From NCBI GenBank assembly GCA_002238855.1, contig MPND01000004.1, forward strand, positions 1 through 64,000: a DNA stretch of 64,000 nt. The letters are read 5' to 3'. Under the pieces are notes generated by a model that worked only from the letters and a program-made list of their open reading frames with translations, made no database searches and was not told the origin of the DNA. The translations under genes were made by a program, and so were the position numbers. Position 1 is the stretch's first letter. Every line of letters starts with the position of its first letter. Origin of the DNA: SAR202 cluster bacterium bin90. Lineage in GTDB: Bacteria > Chloroflexota > Dehalococcoidia > Lucifugimonadales > JADFKI01. This document shows positions 58,468 through 64,000 of the stretch, one piece after another.

Positions 58468-59136
58468 TTGCTAAGGTCAGAATATCATCGCGACTTACAG
58501 TTGGTTCAGGACGAACTGCTGATGATGGCGAGTATGGTGGAAAAGGCGATTGGACGTTCCGTGGACGCGCTGAAAAATCGCGATCTGTTGATGGCGGAAG
58601 AGGTCATCCGTGAAGACGACATCATCGACGACAAGCAGGATGAAATAGAAGAGAAGTGCATTGACCTGATAGCCACACAGCAGCCTATGGCCGGCGACCT
58701 GCGGGTTCTCGTCACGGTCATACACCTGGCCAGCGAACTTGAGCGCATGGGCGACTACGCAGAGGGCATCGCCAAGATTTGCCGGATGATGGGCGACGAG
58801 CCGCCGTTGAAGCCCCTGATTGACATACCGCGCATGGCTGAGATGGCGTCCGACATGCTGCGTCGCAGCCTCGATGCCTTTGTCAAGCACGATGTGGATT
58901 CTTCGATCGAAGTGCGCAGAGACGACGACGAGATAGACGCCATGTATGAACAGGTCTATCGCGAACTGCTGACATTCATGCTGGGCGACCCCACCGTCAT
59001 TCGCCGCGCCACATACCTGCTATGGGCGGCGCACAACCTTGAGCGCATCGCAGACCGCACCACGAACATCGCTGAGAATGTCATATACATGGTCACGGGC
59101 GAGCGCTACGGAGAGGTAACGACTCCGGCCGGCTAA
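58468..59136 (+). CDS. phoU: Phosphate signalling protein PhoU
   Basis: 222 residues of two PhoU helical repeats (RDLQLVQDELLMMASMVEKAIGRSVDALKNRD; AGDLRVLVTVIHLASELERMGDYAEGIAKI and YLLWAAHNLERIADRTTNIAENVIYMVTGE). The E..R.GD and ER..DR metal-binding motifs are present. It mediates PstB-to-PhoR inhibition under high phosphate. The start is a TTG at 58468 following GAGGA. A terminator follows. Confidence 0.93.
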   Translation: MLRSEYHRDLQLVQDELLMMASMVEKAIGRSVDALKNRDLLMAEEVIREDDIIDDKQDEIEEKCIDLIATQQPMAGDLRVLVTVIHLASELERMGDYAEGIAKICRMMGDEPPLKPLIDIPRMAEMASDMLRRSLDAFVKHDVDSSIEVRRDDDEIDAMYEQVYRELLTFMLGDPTVIRRATYLLWAAHNLERIADRTTNIAENVIYMVTGERYGEVTTPAG

Positions 59137-59158
59137 AAGCTGAATCGCATACTCTGGC

Positions 59159-59212
59159 AAGGGACGGCAGATGTAATTCACCCCTCGTTACATCCTGGGC
59201 CGTCCCTTCTTC
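59159..59212 (+). terminator. Intrinsic terminator of the pho/pst operon
   Basis: GGGACGGC (59161-59168) pairs with GCCGTCCC (59199-59206), and GATGTAA/TTACATC form an inner stem, followed by TTCTTC. It lies between convergent phoU and the nucleoside hydrolase gene. Confidence 0.75.
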
Positions 59213-60134
59213 ATGTATTTCTGTGCAGCTTCTCGAAGAAGTCGCTGAAGATGGCGCTGCGGTCAAGCCAGTCAACGATTCGCATCGGATGGCGGGTGGC
59301 TTGCTTTATGTATCGAAGATCGTCGCTTAAGATAGATGCCGCTTCGATATGCGTCTTCAGCCAGTCCGAGTTGATGAGCCAGGCGACCGGCGCAATGTCC
59401 CAGATGGGTTTGCCCCGCCCAGGGTAGTCCTCCACAAACTCCTCGTAAATCTGGAATAGGTGGTCGCCGATTCTACCGCGCCCATTGACATGCTGCGCCA
59501 TCTCCCAGCGTGTTGTGCTTAGCAGTTCCGACACGCCAAATCCGGTAACATGCACCATCGCAACTCCGCTGTCGAAGACCGTCTGCGCCGCCTTCAGGTC
59601 CTGTATGAAGTTGAAGTCCCTGAAGTCGGACACATGATACGGCCAGCCGCCCAGCGAAACCACGCAGATGCGCTCTCGGATGCGTGGCTCCATCAGAATG
59701 GCAGACGCCACATTCGTCAGCGCCCCTAGCGCCAGCACATACAGCGTCTCATCGCGTTCCTGCATTGCCCTGCTCACGATGTTGTCCGCGGCGTCGCTCG
59801 GCACCGGTTCGCCGCCGGTGGCGGTCATCGTCTGCCGCGAGCCGTACAGCACCGGCCCATCGTAGCTGATGGGTGACAATTCCAGCACGCGCTGAATCTC
59901 GTCATAGCTAAGCTCCATGCCGTGCTCGAAGCTGTTCGTGTTCCGTACGGCAGCGTGAAAGCCGGCCGCCTGGATCGTCTCGATGTGCAGCTCCGGCGAC
60001 ATCAGCGCATGGATAATGGCGAACTGGTCGTCGATCTCGTTCCAGGTGTCGGTGTCGATAATTACGCTGCATCTGCCGCTGGGCGGTTCAAGCAGTCTAA
60101 CGGTTGTGGAGTGTTCGATAGGTGATAGTGTCAT
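59211..60134 (-). CDS. Inosine-uridine-preferring nucleoside hydrolase family protein
   Basis: 307 residues from the ATG at 60134. The N-terminal hallmark DTDTWNEIDDQFAI is the DxDxxxDD calcium site with a two-residue variation (usually DTDPGxDD). IQAAGFHAAV, ALGALTNVASAILM, DFNFIQDLKAAQTVFDSG and IWDIAPVAWLI match the family. The usual HDP of the catalytic region reads WDI, so specificity may differ. It hydrolyses ribosides. An upstream in-frame start at 60248 would overlap the divergent rtcB region and is rejected. Confidence 0.85.
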   Translation of the reverse strand: MTLSPIEHSTTVRLLEPPSGRCSVIIDTDTWNEIDDQFAIIHALMSPELHIETIQAAGFHAAVRNTNSFEHGMELSYDEIQRVLELSPISYDGPVLYGSRQTMTATGGEPVPSDAADNIVSRAMQERDETLYVLALGALTNVASAILMEPRIRERICVVSLGGWPYHVSDFRDFNFIQDLKAAQTVFDSGVAMVHVTGFGVSELLSTTRWEMAQHVNGRGRIGDHLFQIYEEFVEDYPGRGKPIWDIAPVAWLINSDWLKTHIEAASILSDDLRYIKQATRHPMRIVDWLDRSAIFSDFFEKLHRNT

Positions 60135-60284
60135 AATGCCGCCCAGTATAACACAGCGGATCGGCGGGCCCGGACGAGTAACGGCGTTGAGATAATGGTA
60201 GGCGCACGCGAACAATGTGCGTCGAGAATCTATGCTACGATGGAACATTACTTTCTTTTTTCATCGACGATTGGAGAGACGGAA

Positions 60285-61466
60285 ATGCCACCACACAGAC
60301 TGAGCCCAAACGTGCTTTCATGGGTGCCGGAGAAGCAGGTCGAAGAATCGGCGCTGCAGCAGATTCACAACCTGTCAGGCATGCCGTTCATCTTCAGGCA
60401 TGTCGCTGTCATGCCCGACTGCCATTTCGGCATGGGCGCGACGGTGGGCTCCTGCATCCCCACGCTGGGAGCGATCATCCCCGCTGCTGTGGGTGTGGAC
60501 ATCGGCTGCGGCATGATCGCCGCGAAGACCAGCATGAGCCGCACCGACCTGCCCGAAGACCTGTCTGACATCCGCAAGGCTATCGAGCACCAGATACCCC
60601 TCAGTGCAGGCCGCTACAACGCCAGCGTGAAGAAGACCGCGAAGCCTCGCGTTGAGCGCCTCGAAGCCAGAGCAGAAGAGTTGGGTCGTCTGGAGTTCTA
60701 CGACAAGACGAGCCGAAACTGGCGTAAGCAGCTCGGCTCGCTCGGCTCCGGCAACCACTTCATCGAGATTGTGCTCGACGAAGAGGACGGCGTCTGGGCG
60801 TTCCTGCACTCCGGCTCGCGCGGTGTCGGCAACCGCCTCGCCACACACCACATCAAGGTCGCCAAGTCGCTGATGAAGCGCGACGGCGTCGAACTGTCTG
60901 ATGCCGACCTCGCATACCTGAGTGAAGGCACGCCCGAATTCGACGAGTACATCACCGACCTTGATTGGGCGCAGGAGTTCGCGCTGCTGAATCGCGAGGA
61001 GATGATGGAGCGCATCTTGCGGCTGATGCAGTACCGCTGCGGCGATTTCGAGGTCGTCGAGCGCATCCAGTGCCACCACAACTTCACGCAGCGCGAGAAC
61101 CACTACGGCGAGGACATCCTGGTGTCACGCAAGGGTGCGATCGAGGCGCGCGAAGGGCAGCTCGGCCTGATTCCCGGCTCTATGGGAACTCGCAGCTATG
61201 TAGTGCGCGGCAGGGGCAACACCGAGTCCTTCAACACCGCGCCTCATGGGGCAGGCCGCAGGATGAGCCGCCGCAAGGCGCGTGACTCGTTCACCATGGA
61301 CGACTTCGACCGCCTGATGACGGGCATCGAGGTCAACCGCTCCGAAGCCTTCCTCGACGAGCTTCCGGGCGCATACAAGGACATTGACCTCGTGATGGAG
61401 CAGTCCAACGACCTAGTCGAAGTTATCCACACCTTCCGCCAGATAGTCAATGTGAAGGGGGCGTAG
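60285..61466 (+). CDS. rtcB: RNA-splicing ligase RtcB
   Basis: 393 residues. GVDIGCGM has the manganese-binding Cys, GSLGSGNHFIE, HSGSRGVGNRLA, QCHHNFTQ, PGSMGTRSYVV and NTAPHGAGRRMSR carry the guanylylation and metal histidines. It joins 2',3'-cyclic-phosphate or 3'-phosphate RNA to 5'-OH RNA with GTP, in tRNA repair or splicing. The ATG at 60285 has GGAGAG upstream; a longer frame from 60195 begins inside the divergent intergenic region. No archease gene is nearby. Confidence 0.95.
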   Translation: MPPHRLSPNVLSWVPEKQVEESALQQIHNLSGMPFIFRHVAVMPDCHFGMGATVGSCIPTLGAIIPAAVGVDIGCGMIAAKTSMSRTDLPEDLSDIRKAIEHQIPLSAGRYNASVKKTAKPRVERLEARAEELGRLEFYDKTSRNWRKQLGSLGSGNHFIEIVLDEEDGVWAFLHSGSRGVGNRLATHHIKVAKSLMKRDGVELSDADLAYLSEGTPEFDEYITDLDWAQEFALLNREEMMERILRLMQYRCGDFEVVERIQCHHNFTQRENHYGEDILVSRKGAIEAREGQLGLIPGSMGTRSYVVRGRGNTESFNTAPHGAGRRMSRRKARDSFTMDDFDRLMTGIEVNRSEAFLDELPGAYKDIDLVMEQSNDLVEVIHTFRQIVNVKGA

Positions 61467-61584
61467 GCATCCAGAAGTCCCTTCCCTCTCGATGGGGGAA
61501 GGTTAGGATGGGGGTGAATCCGCATTCAGAGCAACGTTGAATGTGACACCATCACACATTAGCAATACAGTTGTCCCTTAACTC

Positions 61585-61613
61585 TTGACATAGCCGAACA
61601 TACAATCTATATT
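61585..61613 (+). promoter_or_regulatory. Strong consensus promoter before a hairpin
   Basis: TTGACA (61585-61590), exactly 17 bp, TATATT (61608-61613). It drives directly into the hairpin-terminator at 61624-61661. Confidence 0.7.
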
Positions 61614-61623
61614 GTTTCAGCAA

Positions 61624-61661
61624 GGGACAGACCCAAATCAGACGGGTCTGTCCCTTTTTTT
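61624..61661 (+). terminator. Perfect terminator hairpin just after a promoter
   Basis: Perfect 11-bp arms GGGACAGACCC (61624-61634) and GGGTCTGTCCC (61644-61654), a nine-base loop and seven Ts. Starting near 61620, the transcript would be only about 40 nt unless it reads through into the phage-tail gene. A G/C-rich inverted repeat of about 30 bp (CCTTCCC..GGGGGAAGG) lies at 61480-61505. The rest of this 256-bp gap is featureless. Confidence 0.75.
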
Positions 61662-61722
61662 GTTTGGCTGAATTTCTGGGACGAGCATGCGGATTCGTTC
61701 GGCGGATGTGGGGAGGTTTGGG

Positions 61723-62142
61723 ATGGCATTCATAGATGGGAAAGGTTCACGCTTTCGCATCGCCGACATTGGCGGCACTATGCGCGACCTGTCGGCATAC
61801 ATCACCGAGGTGCGCGGTTTGCCGGGCGAGCGTGCGCTCAACGATGTAACCGCGCTCGGCGATTCCGGCGCGCGCTTCAAGCCTGGCGCGGAGTCAACAG
61901 CATTTGCCATAAACGGACTGTTCGATGACGCGGCGGTCTTGGGCGCGGACGCCATTCTAGGCGCGCTGCGGTACCACGATTCGCCTACGGAGTTCGAGTA
62001 CGCGCCGTCGGGCTTGGCGGTAGGCAAGGTGCGCTATGCAGGAAAATGCTGGGTAAAGTCCTACGAGATGCTCAGTCGCGCGGGAGAGCCGGTATCCTGG
62101 CGCGCGACGCTGCAAGTCGAAGGCGCAGTCAACAGAGTGTGA
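61723..62142 (+). CDS. Phage tail tube-like protein
   Basis: 139 residues from the ATG at 61723, with GGGGAGG six bases before; an earlier ATG at 61687 has no ribosome site. The sequence AFIDGKGSRFRIADIGGTMRDLSAYITEVRGLPGERALNDVTALGDSGARFKPGAESTAFAINGLFDDAAVLG matches the tail-tube fold of siphophages in my reading: DLSAYI, DVTALGD, GLFDDA and KCWVKSYE. It precedes a large protein with a tail-like N-terminus. Whether this is a prophage or a domesticated tail system is open. Confidence 0.75.
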   Translation: MAFIDGKGSRFRIADIGGTMRDLSAYITEVRGLPGERALNDVTALGDSGARFKPGAESTAFAINGLFDDAAVLGADAILGALRYHDSPTEFEYAPSGLAVGKVRYAGKCWVKSYEMLSRAGEPVSWRATLQVEGAVNRV

Positions 62143-62171
62143 GGGATGCGGATGATGGGAGGTTGCGAGTT

Positions 62172-64000
62172 ATGACTGATGCCAAGTGGAAACTCATGGT
62201 GGACTGGAGTGGCGACGGGCGGTTCGCAGGCGCAGATGACGACATAACGCACGCCACGCAAGGGCTGTCGCTGCGCCACATGCGAGACCTGGAAACCGAA
62301 TACATGGAACCTGCTCGGCTGGATATTCGGCTTGCGAACTCGGACCACAAGTACAGCCCACCAAACAGCGCATCGCCACTGTCTGGCAACGTGAGACCGG
62401 GACGCAAGGTGTGGCTGCGAGCAGCGTTCCCATACGACGACTTCGGCGATGTTCCGGGCACGAGCCTTGCCGACCACTCCCCCGAGTACGGCAAGGCATA
62501 TCGCTGGACGACCGCAAATCAGGACTTCCGCATTGCAACAAGCGGCGGCGCTCAGACAGACGGCGCACGCTCAGGCAGACGGATAGCAACAATAGACTTC
62601 GGGCTCGCCGACGCGTCTTTCGGCTGCGAATTCGTTAGAGGCAGCGATGCGTCTCAGCATGGCGGGCTTGCCCTGCGCTACACGGACGCCGACAATTTTC
62701 TGTACCTGCGTGTTACAGGCACTGCCCTGGAACTTCGCAAAGTGGAGCGGCAAAGCGACACGCTCCTTGCCGAAACCGAGCTGCAATGGAATCCGGACGA
62801 TAGGCGCTTCATTCAGATAGAGTTGCACGGCGACTCTATTCGCGTCTTCGTTGACCGGCAACAGATGATAACCGCCCGCTCCACATTCAACACCGCCGCG
62901 ACACAGCACGGCTTGTACTGCGACGGCGCGGCAGATCACCTGTGGCAGCAGTTCGGAGGCTGGGTCTCGCTCTTCTACGGCGACCTGCATAGCATAGACC
63001 CGCAGCCAGGAGCGGGCGAATGCCACCTCCGTGTCTACGACGAGATGCGCCGCCTCGAAAGCGTGACCCTGTACATGTACGCAACATCTCCATTCCCGCA
63101 GACTTCGGACGAGATTCTCGGCGACATCCTGGACTACTCCGGCGTTGACGCCACATCTCGCTTGCTGGATTCCGGCATGGAACTTGTGCCGCAGCTATGG
63201 AGTCCTCCGCTCTGGGGGGTGCAGGCAGCGGACGAAATACTCCATCTGCAGGACGAGGAGGACGGCTTCATCTATGTGGACGGAAACGGACTCTGGCGAA
63301 TAGAGAACCGCAGCCACCGCGAGTTAGCGCCTCATACGACAGCAAGGGCAGTACTGCGTTCTCAGGGCGGCGGCGCAGACGGATATTTCTCTGACCTGGA
63401 GTATAGCGATGGCGTGGGTAACATCGAAAACAAGCTCTTCATGCGAATCCGAGACGCCACGAACCACGGCCATCGCACCGTGTGGACTCTGGGCGAGACT
63501 CCTTACTTCGACGCGGGCGCGGCGCGTGAATTCCTAGCCGAAAGCAAGGACTTCGATGTGGTCGGCGGGCATCTGAGCCCGCTGCCAAACACCGATTTCG
63601 CCGCAAACACTGAGCCTGACGGCACGGGCACTGACATCACGGAGCAGCTTACCGTCACCTATCCGGCTAGTCGCCTCTTCAACGGCAAGGGCACGCTGGT
63701 GCGGGTCCAATTCGGAAGCACTGCGGGATACCTGACGCGATTGGGGATGCGCTCCGTAAACGCGCTTACCTTCAATGCACCGCTGCTGCTGACGGCAGAG
63801 AACCCGGCCAGCGGGATTACATACGGCCAGCGCATTCGCAGCATCGAAGCGCGTTGGACGCGAGAAACTCAGCAGGCACAGGCCACGCTCGAACGGAGGC
63901 TGGCAAGGCGCTCCACGCCACGAACTGCGCTCAAGGCAGCACTGCCCGGCGGCTCGGACGCCAACACGCTTCTGACGCTGCAACTGCGACTCTCGGACCG
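62172..64000 (+). CDS. Large phage tail/structural protein with a LamG-like segment (partial)
   Basis: At least 609 residues; no stop before the window end, and GGGAGG precedes the ATG. The N-terminal ~100 residues (WKLMVDWSGDGRFAGADDDITHATQGLSLRHMRDLETEYMEPARLDIRLAN) resemble minor-tail-protein N-termini. Residues about 130-290 read like a jelly-roll/LamG lectin fold (GLALRYTDADNFLYLRVTGTALELRKVERQSDT; DSIRVFVDRQQM). The remainder has tail-spike-like repeats without a known family. It starts 30 bp after the tail-tube gene and shares its operon. Confidence 0.7.
   Translation, partial: MTDAKWKLMVDWSGDGRFAGADDDITHATQGLSLRHMRDLETEYMEPARLDIRLANSDHKYSPPNSASPLSGNVRPGRKVWLRAAFPYDDFGDVPGTSLADHSPEYGKAYRWTTANQDFRIATSGGAQTDGARSGRRIATIDFGLADASFGCEFVRGSDASQHGGLALRYTDADNFLYLRVTGTALELRKVERQSDTLLAETELQWNPDDRRFIQIELHGDSIRVFVDRQQMITARSTFNTAATQHGLYCDGAADHLWQQFGGWVSLFYGDLHSIDPQPGAGECHLRVYDEMRRLESVTLYMYATSPFPQTSDEILGDILDYSGVDATSRLLDSGMELVPQLWSPPLWGVQAADEILHLQDEEDGFIYVDGNGLWRIENRSHRELAPHTTARAVLRSQGGGADGYFSDLEYSDGVGNIENKLFMRIRDATNHGHRTVWTLGETPYFDAGAAREFLAESKDFDVVGGHLSPLPNTDFAANTEPDGTGTDITEQLTVTYPASRLFNGKGTLVRVQFGSTAGYLTRLGMRSVNALTFNAPLLLTAENPASGITYGQRIRSIEARWTRETQQAQATLERRLARRSTPRTALKAALPGGSDANTLLTLQLRLSD

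Overview
This window looks like chromosomal sequence of a free-living or host-associated bacterium of the Chloroflexota, most like the Dehalococcoidia/SAR202 type. That is an inference from gene content: several crotonase, CaiB, SDR, enolase-superfamily, amidase, FAH and flavin-monooxygenase genes; an OGG1-type glycosylase; a B12-dependent ribonucleotide reductase; and repeated Uma2 genes. No rRNA or tRNA gene is present to confirm it. Coding density is high. Short operons use good Shine-Dalgarno sequences, and some genes appear leaderless behind TTGACA/TATAAT promoters.

Layout. 0-0.5 kb: a partial minus-strand gene with a duplicated domain. 0.8-4.5 kb: acyl-CoA and deacetylase genes (crotonase, PIG-L, hotdog thioesterase, CaiB). 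4.6-10 kb: a small helical protein, a NYN nuclease, an aminotransferase, a BtuF-like protein, a LON-domain protein and a FIST sensor. 10-14 kb: an amidohydrolase and two MFS exporters on the minus strand. 14-19.2 kb: DNA repair (OGG1-like glycosylase, DinG/DnaQ helicase-exonuclease) and a VapBC pair. 19.4-29.5 kb: a catabolic region with a ThDP enzyme, a broken luciferase-like monooxygenase, FAH, a phosphotriesterase-like hydrolase, VOC, an amidase with a small partner and an enolase-superfamily dehydratase, interrupted by DUF6883/DUF4926 and HigBA. 29.5-39.9 kb: a four-helix-bundle protein beside a heptamer array, an SDR, four Uma2 genes, DUF1800 and NHL proteins, an HpcH/HpaI aldolase, an ABC-2 exporter and a radical-SAM-like protein without its iron-sulfur cysteines. 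40-46.3 kb: nrdR-nrdJ, pdxA-like, proC and yggT. 46.3-51.2 kb (minus strand): DUF167, a catalytically dead SDR beside an intact SDR, a PIN-like/AAA-ATPase pair and birA. 51.3-53.1 kb: a beta-hydroxyacid dehydrogenase and an enoyl-CoA hydratase. 53.2-59.1 kb: a complete phosphate regulon (phoP-phoR-pstC-pstA-pstB-phoU, no pstS) with a clear Pho box. 59.2-61.5 kb: a nucleoside hydrolase and RtcB. 61.7-64 kb: phage-tail-like genes running off the end.

The most interesting signals are these: (i) an adjacent dead/live SDR pair resembling heteromeric SDRs such as BbsCD; (ii) an AAA ATPase directly abutting a PIN-like protein, a candidate defence module; (iii) three short intergenic promoter-hairpin-terminator units that look like small RNAs, two of them on the minus strand; (iv) a B12/radical-SAM homologue that has lost the whole CxxxCxxC motif; (v) four dispersed Uma2 genes, two with active-site substitutions; (vi) textbook NrdR and PhoP sites; (vii) a dispersed CAGGAT-type intergenic repeat family. 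All functional statements rest on reading motifs by eye; no database search was possible.
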